From Hordeum vulgare subsp. vulgare (taxonomy: Eukaryota; Streptophyta; Magnoliopsida; Poales; Poaceae), in assembly GCF_904849725.1 (NCBI RefSeq), contig NC_058518.1, positions 216,144,741 to 216,208,740 on the forward strand: a stretch of DNA of 64,000 nucleotides, given 5' to 3'. Below the pieces are notes generated by a model. The model was not told the origin of the DNA. It made no database searches and saw only the letters and a program-made list of their open reading frames with translations. Both the position numbers and the translations under genes were made by a program. Of the stretch, positions 22,178-33,815 are shown one piece after another (the stretch's first letter is position 1; every line of letters begins with the position of its first letter).

Positions 22178-24347
22178 TCACTCGTCAGGCCCGAAACCAC
22201 CCCAGTGGGAGCCCCCAGTCCTGACCCAAGGGGGGCTCCGAGCGCGCCTTCCTATGAGATGGTAGGCATGGCCCCGTCCCCTAGCATGGAGCCCGAAGCC
22301 CCAGGGTGCTCCGTGGTGGAGGAACTCCTTCTTCTTCTTGCGTGGGGTCCTCGCCAGGTGGCTCGTCTTCTTTGTCGTCCGAGCACTCCGCCACTGCTGC
22401 GCGGTAGGCGCGCTCGAGTGTACAGATGGCATCCTTCTCGTCGCAGGCGATGGTGATAACGTCGCCGCTGCCTGGCATCTTGAGGATGTTGTAGCCATGG
22501 TGGGTCACTACCATGAACTTGGCGAGAGCCGGGTACCCAAGGATCGCGTTGTACGACATGTGAATGTTCGCGACGTTGAAGGCGATGATCTCAGTGTGGT
22601 AGTTCTTGTGCTAGCTAAAGGTGACTGGCAGATGCACCTGCCCGATGTGCTCGGTGGATCCCTGTGTGACTCCTGAGAAGGGCTTGGTCGGCATGAGTTG
22701 TTCGTACAGCAGCAGGAGTTTCTCGAAGGTCTCGACCGAGGGGATGTTGAGCCCTGCTCCGCTATTGATAAGGGTCTTGGTGACGAGGACGTTGCTGATG
22801 GTCGAGGTGCACATCATGGGGAGTTTCCGGCCATGAACGAACACCTGAGCTGGTCACTTGGGTCGAAGGTGATGGTGGTTTGGGACCAGTTGAGGGCGCG
22901 CATCGCTTCAGGCATCGGGAGGGCTGTATTCACCTCTCGTGCGAACTGCTTGAATGCGCGGTTGGAGGCTGGGGTCTGGGCGCTGCCCAGGATGGAGGCC
23001 ACCGTCCTGACCTCCTAGAAGCCCCCAACCCCATCGTACTGCCTGTCTTCGTCCCTCCTTCTGGGTGGCGGAGGCAGCGGGGGCAGCCCAGCGTCACAAG
23101 GGCGAGCCTCACGAGGCTGACTGCGTTGTTGCCCCTCGTGAGGGTTGTCGCGTGAGCGGTTGTCCCGAGTCTGGTCGCGCCAAGGGTCCTCCTGAGGCTG
23201 GCTGCGCAAACGGTCTTCATGAGGTTGTTCACGCCACCCTTGGCGCGGCACCCGGTGATCTCAGTGGCCTCCACTGCGGCCACCTCCCCGCGTGGGGCCT
23301 CTATCGACCCGTCCGGGGCGCCTTCTGAAGTTCTCAGCGTGGACCAGACGGAGCTCTTGGCACTCGGAGGTATCATGTTCGCTGGTGCCATGGAAAATAC
23401 ACGTTGGCCCCCTCCTGACGGACGCTCTCCCCCTCGGCCGTACTTCGCCTCAGGCTCGGCTGCGAGTACCACAGGAGCCCTGCGCTTTGCCTCCTTGGCT
23501 TTAGCCTTCTTCTCTTCTGGTTCCGCCGCCTGAGGCCCGAGGAGTGACATGCGACCTTCTTCAGCCCTGGCGCACTTGTTTGCCACGTTGGACATCTCCA
23601 GTGCGGTGCTCATTTCATCACTCAGGGTGAGCTCCTCCTTCATCACTCAGGGCCACTTAGTTGGGTAGAGCTCAGGGGCGATTGTGAGGCATCCCACTAG
23701 TCTGACGGCTGTAGCGCGTGCAGGGGCAACCTAGTCCTGTTGCTGCAACTGGTCTGCTTAGGGTGGGGCGCACTCGTGGTCCGAGACTTGTAGGCACGCG
23801 GTCAAGGAACCACCTGACAGCTCGCTTCATCTCGTGGCCTCACCCTGGGCTTGCGAGGTTGGTCGCGGGGACTTGCTTCCTGTCTGGGCTCGAGACGCAC
23901 ATCACGCCATGGTGCTGGGGGTGGCACATCTTGCTCCTTGTCATTTGCTTGGGACGGTTGGGGCCAAAACAAACACGAGAGCGCTGCGGAGTCGCTGGCA
24001 GCGGCAACGAGCTCCTCGATGCGCTGGAGCTAGTCGTTGTAGCGGTCAGGGGCGGGCCAATAGCGGAGCAGCTCGATGGCCATGGCAAGCGCGCGTTGGC
24101 CATGTGGCGTCTCCGGCCGGGCATGCGAGGATGCCCTAGAAGCTCGGACGAGTGACTGAGTGACGGTGCGGGCATCAGGGTGCTCAGTAGCCGACTGGGA
24201 GGAACCCTGCTGTTCTTGAGCCTCGAGGCCCGTGGCGGCGTTCACCACGGGCGATGATGACCAGCGCGTGCGGGCGGGGCCTATAGGCACCGTCTGGCCG
24301 ATGCGGGTGGCACGGCGTTCGGCGCGAACCCGCCGAGCGTCAGCCAT
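22178..24347 (-). pseudogene. gag-protease of B-, non-autonomous (unit 1)
   Basis: Minus-strand coding region, read right to left. Gag starts at ATG 24345-24347 (MADARRVRAERR). A proline/Arg-rich linker follows at 23015-23251, then ASILGSAQTPASNRAFKQF and AREVNTALPMPEA at 22814-23002, a block conserved before Tat proteases. The protease stretch KTLINSGAGLNI is at 22611-22844, where families have LIDGGAGLN, so the catalytic Asp is Asn. The post-protease block YNAILGYPALAKFMVV is at 22400-22559. No RT, RNase H or integrase follows. Frames shift repeatedly. Gag could at most be a capsid supplied in trans. Confidence 0.75.
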
Positions 24348-24400
24348 CGGAGGCTGAAGCTTGGTGAAGGCGGAACTTGGAGGAAACGTTGACACGCCCC

Positions 24401-24415
24401 CTACCTGGCACGCCA
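24401..24415 (-). other. Primer binding site of B- (unit 1)
   Basis: Minus strand reads TGGCGTGCCAGGTAG two bases inside the 5' LTR, close to TGGCGCGCCAGGTA in C+. This is the usual position and type for Tat-like Gypsy elements. Confidence 0.75.
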
Positions 24416-24417
24416 AA

Positions 24418-25305
24418 TGTCAGATTTCGGGCTCGGCAAAACCCTAAAGATTCGAACTCAGGGGCGTGTACGAAGATCTCTCACTGGCTCGCCTCACCTA
24501 GCTCGGTACTCGTCGGAGATGGCAAATAACTCACTCGAAGGTCAGGAAGACACAGAACAAGACAGTTTTACCCAGGTTCGGGCCACTAAGAAGCGTAATA
24601 CCCTACTCCTGCTTTGGAGGATTGCCTCTCGTGGAGGTTGGTGGATGAACTAGTACAGTGCTCAAGAGCCTCCAGAGGCTGGGAGGCCTTTGCCTGGCGC
24701 ACGTGGGTGAACGAATGGATCAGGGTGGACTGCATCCCCCCTATGAAGTAACCTATCCTCTATATGTAGTGGAGGCCCCGGTCCTCTTCCCTTATCATTT
24801 CGGTGGGAAGGGATCCCACAACGGCGAATTTTGAAGGGCAACAGGGGAACATGCTCCCCCTGCCCAAAGGTGGTCTTTGCCTGCAAAGTGAGTGTCAGCA
24901 TGGCATGCTCGGGTCCAGGGATGACGCCCGTCCTACTGACGGGCGGCGACGACTTTGTTACACCAGAAGGGAAACCTTTGGAAGATGCTCTGGGAACCCC
25001 GGTACGTCCTTGCCCCCTTGCACTAAAGGGGAAACTGCTCCGCCCAGCTGTCTGCTTCTTGCCTATCCTTCCCTGCGTCATCCTTGACTCCTGAGGTCGG
25101 GCCTCGCTTCGGAATATCCGCTGTTCCGTAGGGATCCGGAGGAGGCCCCCCTACGGGTCTCGATGTTGTTCCTCCTCATGAGGCTTGGACCCTCGCGAGG
25201 GCCTTCTCTTGGGTGGTGTCGGGACCGTTGATTTCCTCGATGAAGTGGACCACCCCTAGCCACAGGCAGGTAGGTGTGGGTACCTCCACTCCCAGAACAC
25301 CGGTA
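24418..25305 (-). mobile_element. 5' LTR of B- (unit 1)
   Basis: 888 bp in minus orientation. The outer end reads CCGGTA on the plus strand instead of CCGACA, so the terminal TG of the element is decayed to TA. It carries the 14 bp (GCCACTAAGAAGCG) that unit 2 lacks. The primer site lies immediately to its left, which fixes it as the 5' LTR. Confidence 0.85.
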
Positions 25306-25340
25306 TCGGTGATCACGACTTAAGAGTCGGGGTCCCCACA
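25306..25340 (+). mobile_element. TSD and last 30 bp of L1 LTR (unit 1)
   Basis: TCGGT (25306-25310) is the right TSD of B-. GATCACGACTTAAGAG and GGTCCCCACA complete the L1 LTR. Put next to 12516, this aligns to the L2 LTR end. L1 therefore ends at 25340, inside element D, with no PBS after it. Confidence 0.75.
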
Positions 25341-27495
25341 TGATTCCTCGCCACATTTCTGGTTCTTCTTACTCCCCCGGGGATCTTTGTCGACAGGAGA
25401 AAGTTCCTTATCAACAGATGCTACTAATCTCTCCTGGAAGATCTTGTCAACCCAGAGGATTGCATCCTTGTTATCAGCGTGGATGGTGGTGATGCTCATC
25501 GGGAGTGGAATCTTCAGTGTATTGTAGGTATGGTGGGACGTCACCATGAATTTCGTGAGTCCTAGTCTGCCAGTATTCCATTGTACGGTAGGGGCATATT
25601 CGCAACATCAAAGACGACTCTTTTTGTCCTGAAGTTGAGCTTGCTACTGAACGTCACCAGCACCGTGATCTTCCGCTTGGGTTGAGATCTTCGTGGGAAG
25701 ACGCCCTGGACGGACCTTGTCGGCTTGAGATCCGAGTCGGGGATCTGCAGCCGCTTGGTCACGTCACGTGAGATCAAGTTCAAGCATGTCCCACTGTCGA
25801 CCAACATCTTTGTGACCTTGAGGTTGCGAATTGTTGAGGATACCAACATCAGCACACAACCAACTGATGTGATGCGGTTAGGGTGATCCTTATTGTCAAA
25901 AATTATGGGAGTGTTGGACCACTTAAGGGGTTTCATTGCCTCTACCTCTTGTTCTATCGCGTTGACCTCACGAACCCACTTTTTGAATTGCCGGTGTGGC
26001 GAGTGGAAAGATGCGCCTTCATGAACACACATGGCATCCACTGCCCTATGGAACTCCTGGACCTTAGATCCTTCTTCATCCTCTCCTTCATCATGGTCAT
26101 CTTCATCAGATTTCTTTTCTCCACCCTAGAGGGCTTGTCTTTTTGCTGCTCGGACTTGCTGCGGCGACCAACATGGCCACCATGGTTCTTTTTGTCGAAG
26201 CCACCTACACCACTATAGCCCTTCTCCTTGTTTTGCCTCTCATATTTGTGCTTGTGCTTTTCGGCGAGCTGGTCTACTTGGAGGCACTCGGTGATACCGT
26301 GGCCCTTGGTAAGGTTGATCTTGCAGTATGGCATGCCGATCTTCTCCCCTGCTACGGCCTCGTCGTGTCCGGAGCAGGCGGAAAATTCCTTGCCGGACCC
26401 CTCAGACTTGGCCTTTTTGTCGGCACTAGACTTGCTGGACACTTCTACAACCGTTACTACATTGCTTTTGCACTTCTTGTTGCACTTTCTACATTACCCC
26501 TTGGAACATAGAGCTCGACTTCCATGCCAGCCTCCTCCCCGAGAACTCTTCTTCCTTCTTCATTGCGGGCACATATCTCGGTAGAGCATAGAGCTCGGCG
26601 ATATCTCACACCTTGTTGACACCCATTTCTTCGCGCATCCGCCGGTTGCGCACCTTTATGTGTAATGCGACAATCACTACGGCAGGATGGATGTAAAAAA
26701 TGTTGTGCTACACATGACTGAATCTCTAGATGTACTTGCGTAGGGTTTCACCATCCCTCTCGGAATTACATGCAGATCGATGGGCTGCCCTAGGAGTATG
26801 TGCCCTCCATGGGATGCGCCAACGAATTGGTTGCACATGTCCGCCCAAGAGGAGATGGATCCCTCGGGTAGGTTCATCATCCAACTACACACACTGGACT
26901 TGAGCACCAAGGGGAAGTAATTGGTGAATACCTTTTCATCTCGTACCCGGACAACCTGCACGACGATTGTGTAGATGCCAAGGAACTCCAATGGACTAGT
27001 TGGATTGTCATATTTGTCCGACAATTCAGGTTTTAAGGGACGACTGGAGGGCCAATGGACTTTCCGTAGCTCATGGGTGAATGCTAGGCACCCTACCTTG
27101 TACTGCAGGCTGTCAGGCATCCCAGACACAGGCTAGTCGATGACCGGGTCCGTACAACTCTTCGATTGGCGATGCATTTCATGTCTCCACCCAATGGTGG
27201 TGCGTGCATCCCCCTTGTGTGTGTCCTTCAAACCCCGATGCTAGTCTTGTTTCTGTTGCGGGTCTATCGAGGCGTTGGACATCTCGTGTTGCTCGTCAGA
27301 CCGGCATGATGAATGTTGTTACTGTGGAGGCAAATGCATTGTATGTGCCCTACCAGCATCGCATCCAGCAGAGAGCCCAAATGGAGCCACGTGGCGCGTT
27401 CGCATGGGACCCGCTATGTTCGGCTTGTCCTGGTTTGCGAAGCTCAGCAGGCTTTGTATGGGCGCCCTCCAATTTTCCATCTTTTCTGGTCTAGG
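25341..27495 (-). pseudogene. Gypsy element D gag-protease (unit 1, cut at both ends)
   Basis: Minus-strand reading of D, truncated on the right by the duplication junction and on the left by L1. Capsid part at 26677-27129: LEFLGIYTIVVQVV, VLKSSVCSWMMNLPEGSISSW. Zinc-knuckle-like YCKINLTKGHGITEC at 25954-26442. Protease at 25562-26041 with KMLVDSGTCLNLI, then VVFDVANMPLPYNGIL. Post-protease TKFMVTSHHTYNTLKI follows near 25500-25560. Reverse transcriptase is beyond the L1 insertion and not in view. Frames are interrupted by a handful of stops and shifts, less than in F or C. Confidence 0.8.
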
Positions 27496-28445
27496 CTTGG
27501 TGACGATGCCTCCCTGATGACACCGCCCGTGATAGTGCTAGGGGCTTTTCAGGAAGAGGTCCCGAAGACTTAAGTATTCACCCATGACGTCTTGAACGGG
27601 GCCTTTCACGCTCTCGACAAGATCGCGGTCGTGATGGCGGACGGCGATATGGAGGCCAAGGCCACTCATGCCATGTGCAAGGTGGCGATGGAAGGATCCG
27701 CTGCAGTCACCAAACGTTGTGAAGAGGCGGGGGCTTGCCTGAAGGCCCTCCAAGAAGAACAAGCTAGGCTAGCCGAGCTGCGTCGCCTACGGAGGAAGAA
27801 CTCATGGCCCGCGAGGCCAAGCTCGCCACCCAAGAAGAAGAGTTGTTCCAAGAGGAGAATCGCATGGGCCCCAAGCAGGTGCGCTTGGACTAGTAGGAGA
27901 AGGAGGTCGCCTCGAGGAAGGCCCTCCTCCATGCCAAGGGGTAATCCCTCGCCGCGGCCGAGAGGAAGAAGGCCGCGGAGCTGGTCGACTTCCTTGATGT
28001 TGAGCTCCGGCTTAGCACGACGCTCTGCTACCTCTGCTCGGACGGGTTCGACTAGCCTCTGGACACCCCAGAGAGCGGCTTTGCTGCGCTCACGGCGGAG
28101 CTCGCCGTGGCGTTGGAGAACGCCGTCGTCCAGGTGGACAAGATCTTGGAGAACGAGTGTCGCGACCTCTTCTTTGAGGCTTCAAAACGCGTCTTTAGCC
28201 ACCATCAGCTTCACGAGCCGAGATTCGATTTCAGCTCCATGATCCTGCCGGTCCCAACTAAGACCTACCACAACGCTACGGAGGCGGTAACGGGCCCCGT
28301 GGAGGCATTGGTGAAGAGGTTCGCCCGCATCGGAGCTCCTTCATCTCCGGATGCCGCTGAAGCCGACGACAAGGAAGACGACACTTCTGACGCCAACGAC
28401 GAGCCCCTTGAAGAAGAGGCGACCGGCAGCGGCGGCTCCTCCTGA
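27496..28445 (+). pseudogene. Antisense ORF of B-, C-terminal part (unit 2)
   Basis: Copy of 19006-19955. The same in-frame stops are at 27891, 27894, 27942 and 28053, so the ORF was already dead before the duplication. The last open stretch (28107-28445) encodes an acidic tail ending EEEATGSGGSS with two residue differences from unit 1. The 5' part is missing because the unit starts inside the ORF. Confidence 0.65.
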
Positions 28446-28594
28446 CTTCTCCTCCTGTTTATCCTGCAATGCACATCGTGCCTCGTGGAGGCGTCAAACT
28501 TATTTTCGTTTTCAAGGACTTACTAAGGCTTGTAATAACTGGCAGAATGCTTGAATGTTTTCTATGCCTCGTTCCTTTCATGTTCACTGTGATA

Positions 28595-29875
28595 CTCTGC
28601 GTCGGCAGGGCCCGCCCCACGCATACCATGGCCGCGGTTGGATCGACCGGAATTCCAATAAGGCCCAAAAGAGAAAGGGTTACTAGCGTAGTTAGGCCCC
28701 TGAGTCGCGATGCTCAGGAGTACCCCTTAACGCGTGAGGTTCCTTCATGTGGGGAATGCAGCGAGGATTTTGAAACTTTAGAACACTTTCAGCACTCTGC
28801 ATCGGCAGGGCCCACCCCACACGTACCTCCCTGTGATTGAACTGACCGGAAACCAAGGACGACCCAAAGAGGGAAGGGGCTACGAGCATAGTTTGGCCCC
28901 TGAGTCATGATGCTCAGGAGGCCCCCTTGACGTGCGAGTGACTCCAATGTCCTTCCTAAGAAGCTGACAATTTGAGGCTCCTGAACTCCTTCGGAACTCT
29001 AATCAGTAGGGCCCACCTTGCGTGTACGTGTGTCATGATTGGACCGGCCGGAAACCAAGGACGGCCGAAAAGGCGAAGGGGCTACAGGCGCAGTTCAGGC
29101 TCCTGAGTCGTGCTGCTCAGGAGTACCCCATGACATACGAGTGACTCCAGCGTTCTCCCGAAGAGAGTTGATGTGGCTTGTCGAGCGCACTAGGCTCTGC
29201 GTTGGCAGGGCCCTCCCCGCGATTGAACTGACCGGAAACCAAGGACGGCGAAAAGGGGGAAGGGGCTACGGGCGCAGTTAGGCCCCTGAGTCGCGATGCT
29301 CAGGGGTCCCCCTTGATGTACGACCGGTCCATACCTCCAGTTGTGTGTCTCCCGCACTGGCCATGGGCGTAGTCGTAGGTGGACCGTGTTGATTTCCTGG
29401 CCAGCTGCGGACATAGTCATTGGTGTACTGTGTTGATTTCTTGGCCAGCTGTGGGCTTAGTCATTGGTGGACTGTGTTGATTGCCTTCATCTTCTCCCTA
29501 ATGCGGAGCGCAGGCCTGCCACTAGGCGTGGGGTGGACCCCTCCGCATCCTCGGGGGCCTTGGGCGTATACAGCCTCGGCTCGTTATTACATGTGAGTTT
29601 CACGGTGGGGGTGTATATAGGAGGTCGCGAGGACGCTGTGGCCTCGCGAGTGTCCCTACCCCCGAGTCATTGGTGGGTTGAGCTTCTCCTCGGCGTGAAG
29701 CATAGGGCTTCCACTAGGCGTGGGATGGACCCCTCCACGTCCTCAGGGGGCCCAGGGCGTATACACCCTCGGCTCGTTATTACGTGAGAGTGTCACGGTG
29801 GGCGTGTATGTGGGAGGACGCGAGGACGCTTTAGCCTCACAAGTGTCCCTACCCCCGAGTCATAGGTGGAGTGAT
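28595..29875 (+). repeat. 200-, 44- and 192-bp tandem arrays (unit 2)
   Basis: Copies of the three arrays described at 20105-21386, with the same copy numbers. 200-bp units start at 28595, 28795, 28997 and 29195; the 44-bp array is near 29369-29485; the 192-bp pair is at about 29491-29875. Unchanged copy number fits a recent duplication. Confidence 0.85.
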
Positions 29876-30666
29876 CTTCTTTTGGGTCATTGGTAAACCC
29901 TGCTGACTTCTTCTTCCTCGGGAGTGAGACAGGGTGTGTGTTGCCTCAGGAGGGCTGCAAGGATAAGCTTGGGCCGGAGCCCCCAAGCGGGGGGTAGACC
30001 GCCCAAAGACGAAAGCAAAGTAGAAAGTTATGGTTCGAAATGGGTGAGGAAAAAACAACTGAAGGATGTGTAAATGAAAGTAGCGGCTAGGGAGTGCCCT
30101 GAGCTCCTGGAGTCTGCATGGCCCTGTGGGCGCCCTTGGACAGGGAGCAGCCAACAAAAAGTCACCTGGCGGCCATGCGGCTGAAGTGCTGAAGCCGCCG
30201 TCGTCGCCTGATCTCCTGCTTCCATGGCCGCGACCCTCACGGGTCCGCCATCTCCCAAGGCTCGGGGCCTTCCCTCAGCCCGAGCATCTCCTCCTCTTCC
30301 TCGCCACGCCCCAACAGGCAAGGCATGAGCATCGCCCGCTGGAGCCGCCGGTAGATGGTAGCCACGTTCCCTAGCCCAACGGGTATGTGGGCGCCGGTGC
30401 ACCAGTACACCCACTGATGGTCAGTTAGCGCGGGCCAGATGGGGCCTCAGGCCGCAACTCTGTCATTTCCGACCGCATTGATGCAGATGCGGGGCCGGTC
30501 GACCGTGTCGACGATGGAGACTGCGATTGGTGGTGTAGGGCAGTCCCCGCCTCACACGATCTGGGCCTCTCGAAGTTCTCAGATTGCTCTAATGACGGAA
30601 TCATGGGAGCTGGGCGGACGCGCGCCGGAGCTCGCCCTAGGGTTGTGCTTGAGCGCCACCCTCACC
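29876..30666. other. Unassigned B- internal sequence (unit 2)
   Basis: Copy of 21387-22177; again no recognisable pol domain on either strand. Confidence 0.5.
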
Positions 30667-32836
30667 TCACTCGTCAGGCCCGAAACCACCCCAGTGGGAG
30701 CCCCCAGTCCTGACCCAAGGGGGGCTCCGAGCGCGCCTTCCTATGAGATGGTAGGCATGGCCCCGTCCCCTAGCATGGTGCCCGAAGCCCCAGGGTGCTC
30801 CGTGGTGGAGGAGCTCCTTCTTCTTCTTGCGTGGGGTCCTCGCCAGGTGGCTCGTCTTCTTTGTCGTCCGAGCACTCCGCCACTGCTGCGCGGTAGGCGC
30901 GCTCGAGTGTACAGATGGCATCCTTCTCGTCGCAGGCGATGGTGATAACGTCGCCGTTGCCTGGCATCTTGAGGATGTTGTAGCCATGGTGGGTCACTAC
31001 CATGAACTTGGCGAGAGTTGGGTACCCAAGGATCGCGTTGTACGACAGGTGAATGTTCGCGACGTTGAAGGCGATGATCTCAGTGTGGTAGTTCTTGTGC
31101 TAGCTAAAGGTGACTGGCAGATGCACCTGCCCGATGGGCTCGGTGGATCCCTGTGTGACTCCTGAGAAGGGCTTGGTCGGCATGAGTTGTTCGTACAGCA
31201 GCAGGAGTTTCTCGAAGGTCTCGACCGAGGGGATGTTGAGCCCTGCTCCGCTATTGATAAGGGTCTTGGTGACGAGGACGTTGCTGATGGTCGAGGTGCA
31301 CATCATGGGGAGTTTCCGGCCATGAACGAACACCTGAGCTGGTCACTTGGGTCGAAGGTGATGGTGGTTTGGGACCAGTTGAGGGCGCGCATCGCTTCAG
31401 GCATCGGGAGGGCTGTATTCACCTCTCGTGCGAACTGCTTGAATGCGCGGTTGGAGGCTGGGGTCTGGGCGCTGCCCAGGATGGAGGCCACCGTCCTGAC
31501 CTCCTAGAAGCCCCCAACCCCATCGTACTGCCTGTCTTCGTCCCTCCTTCTGGGTGGCGGAGGCAGCGGGGGCAGCCCAGCGTCACAAGGGCGAGCCTCA
31601 CGAGGCTGACTGCGTTGTTGCCCCTCGTGAGGGTTGTCGCGTGAGCGGTTGTCCCGAGTCTGGTCGCGCCAAGGGTCCTCCTGAGGCTGGCTACGCAAAC
31701 GGTCTTCATGAGGTTGTTCACGCCACCCTTGGCGCGGCACCCGGTGATCTCAGTGGCCTCCACTGCGGCCACCTCCCCGCGTGGGGCCTCTATCGACCCG
31801 TCCGGGGCGCCTTCTGAAGTTCTCAGCGTGGACCAGACGGAGCTCTTGGCACTCGGAGGTATCATGTTCGCTGGTGCCATGGAAAATACACGTTGGCCCC
31901 CTCCTGACGGACGCTCTCCCCCTCGGCCGTACTTCGCCTCAGGCTCGGCTGCGAGTACCACAGGAGCCCTGCGCTTTGCCTCCTTGGCTTTAGCCTTCTT
32001 CTCTTCTGGTTCCGCCACCTGAGGCCCGAGGAGTGACATGCGACCTTCTTCAGCCCTGGCGCACTTGTTTGCCACGTTGGACATCTCCAGTGCGGTGCTC
32101 ATTTCATCACTCAGGGTGAGCTCCTCCTTCATCACTCAGGGCCACTTAGTTGGGTAGAGCTCAGGGGCGATTGTGAGGCATCCCACTGGTCTGACGGCTG
32201 TAGCGCGTGCAGGGGCAACCTAGTCCTGTTGCTGCAACTGGTCTGCTTAGGGTGGGGCGCACTCGTGGTCCGAGACTTGTAGGCACGCGGTCAAGGAACC
32301 ACCTGACAGCTCGCTTCATCTCGTGGCCTCACCCTGGGCTTGCGAGGTTGGTCGCGGGGACTTGCTTCCTGTCTGGGCTCGAGACGCACATGACGCCATG
32401 GTGCTGGGGGTGGCACATCTTGCTCCTTGTCGTTTGCTTGGGACGGTTGGGGCCAAAACAAACACGAGAGCGCTGCGGAGTCGCTGGCAGCGGCAACGAG
32501 CTCCTCGATGCGCTGGAGCTAGTCGTTGTAGCGGTCAGGGGCGGGCCAATAGCGGAGCAGCTCGATGGCCATGGCAAGCGCGCGTTGGCCATGTGGCGTC
32601 TCCGGCCGGGCATGCGAGGATGCCCTAGAAGCTCGGACGAGTGACTGAGTGACGGTGCGGGCATCAGGGTGCTCAGTAGCCGACTCGGAGGAACCCTGCT
32701 GTTCTTGAGCCTCGGGGCCCGTGGCGGCGTTCACCACGGGCGATGATGACCAGCGCGCGCGGGCGGGGCCTATAGGCACCGTCTGGCCGATGCGGGTGGC
32801 ACGGCGTTCGGCGCGAACCCGCCGAGCATCAGCCAT
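30667..32836 (-). pseudogene. gag-protease of B-, non-autonomous (unit 2)
   Basis: Copy of 22178-24347 with gag ATG at 32834-32836. The protease again has LINSGAGLN (Asn for the catalytic Asp) and the post-protease block ending in a stop near 30770. The shared Asp-to-Asn change and shared frameshifts show that decay preceded duplication. One further change, GHI to GPI in TEPIGQVHLPVT, is specific to this copy. Confidence 0.75.
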
Positions 32837-32889
32837 CGGAGGCTGAAGCTTGGTGAAGGCGGAACTTGGAGGAAACGTTGACACGCCCC

Positions 32890-32904
32890 CTACCTGGCAC
32901 GCCA
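32890..32904 (-). other. Primer binding site of B- (unit 2)
   Basis: Identical to the unit 1 site, TGGCGTGCCAGGTAG on the minus strand, two bases inside the LTR. Confidence 0.75.
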
Positions 32905-32906
32905 AA

Positions 32907-33780
32907 TGTCAGATTTCGGGCTCGGCAAAACCCTAAAGATTCGAACTCAGGGGCGTGTACGAAGATCTCTCACTGGCTCGCCTCACCTAGCTCGGTACTC
33001 GTCGGAGATGGCAAATAACTCACTCGAAGGCCAGGAAGACACAGAACAAGACAGTTTTACCCAGGTTCGGTAATACCCTACTCCTGCTTTGGAGGATTGC
33101 CTCTCGTGGAGGTTGGTGGATGAACTAGTACAGTGCTCAAGAGCCTCCGGAGGCTGGGAGGCCTTTGCCTGGCGCACGTGGGTGAACGAATGGATCAGGG
33201 TGGACTGCATCCCCCCTATGAAGTAACCTATCCTCTATATGTAGTGGAGGCCCCGGTCCTCTTCCCTTATCATTTCGGTGGGAAGGGATCCCACAACGGC
33301 CAATTTTGAAGGGCAACAGGGGAACATCCTCCCCCTGCCCAAAGGTGCTCTTTGCCTGCAAAGTGAGTGTCAGCACGGCATGCTCGGGTCCAGGGATGAC
33401 GCCCGTCCTACTGACGGGCGGCGACGACTTTGTTACACCAGAAGGGAAACCTTTGGAAGATGCTCTGGGAACCCCGGTACGTCCTTGCCCCCTTGCACTA
33501 AAGGGGAAACTGCTCCGCCCAGCTGTCTGCTTCTTGCCTATCCTTCCCTGCGTCATCCTTGACTCCTGAGGTCGGGCCTCGCTTCGGAATATCCGCTGTT
33601 CCGTAGGGATCCGGAGGAGGCCCCCCTACGGGTCTCGATGTTGTTCCTCCTCATGAGGCTTGGACCCTCGCGAGGGCCTTCTCTTGGGTGGTGTCGGGAC
33701 CGTTGATTTCCTCGATGAAGTGGACCACCCCTAGCCACAGGCAGGTAGGTGTGGGTACCTCCACTCCCAGAACACCGGTA
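32907..33780 (-). mobile_element. 5' LTR of B- (unit 2)
   Basis: 874 bp, the unit 1 LTR minus 14 bp: at 33064-33072 the sequence reads AGGTTCGGTAATACCC where unit 1 has 14 extra bases. The outer end again reads CCGGTA. Confidence 0.85.
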
Positions 33781-33815
33781 TCGGTGATCACGACTTAAGA
33801 GTCGGGGTCCCCACA
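33781..33815 (+). mobile_element. TSD copy and last 30 bp of L1 LTR (unit 2)
   Basis: Identical in layout to 25306-25340 (TCGGT, then the L1 end to CCCACA), a duplicated fragment rather than a separate insertion. Confidence 0.75.

Larger units (their letters stand above)
19006..27495. repeat. Tandem duplication unit 1 (8490 bp)
   Basis: First of two direct, adjacent copies. It starts CTTGGTGACG within the B- antisense ORF and ends GGTCTAGG within D gag; the next base begins unit 2. Contents: B- internal region, B- 5' LTR, the end of L1 and part of D. About 70 single-base differences from unit 2 were counted by eye (about 0.8%), with a 14-bp segment at about 24580-24595 that unit 2 lacks and two 1-bp indels. 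Confidence 0.95.

Noticed and set aside
22930..23646. 238-codon minus-strand ORF as a new protein
   Set aside because: Part of B- gag read in a mixed frame; it ends in the frame neighbouring the conserved ASILGSAQ block and is duplicated at 31419-32135.
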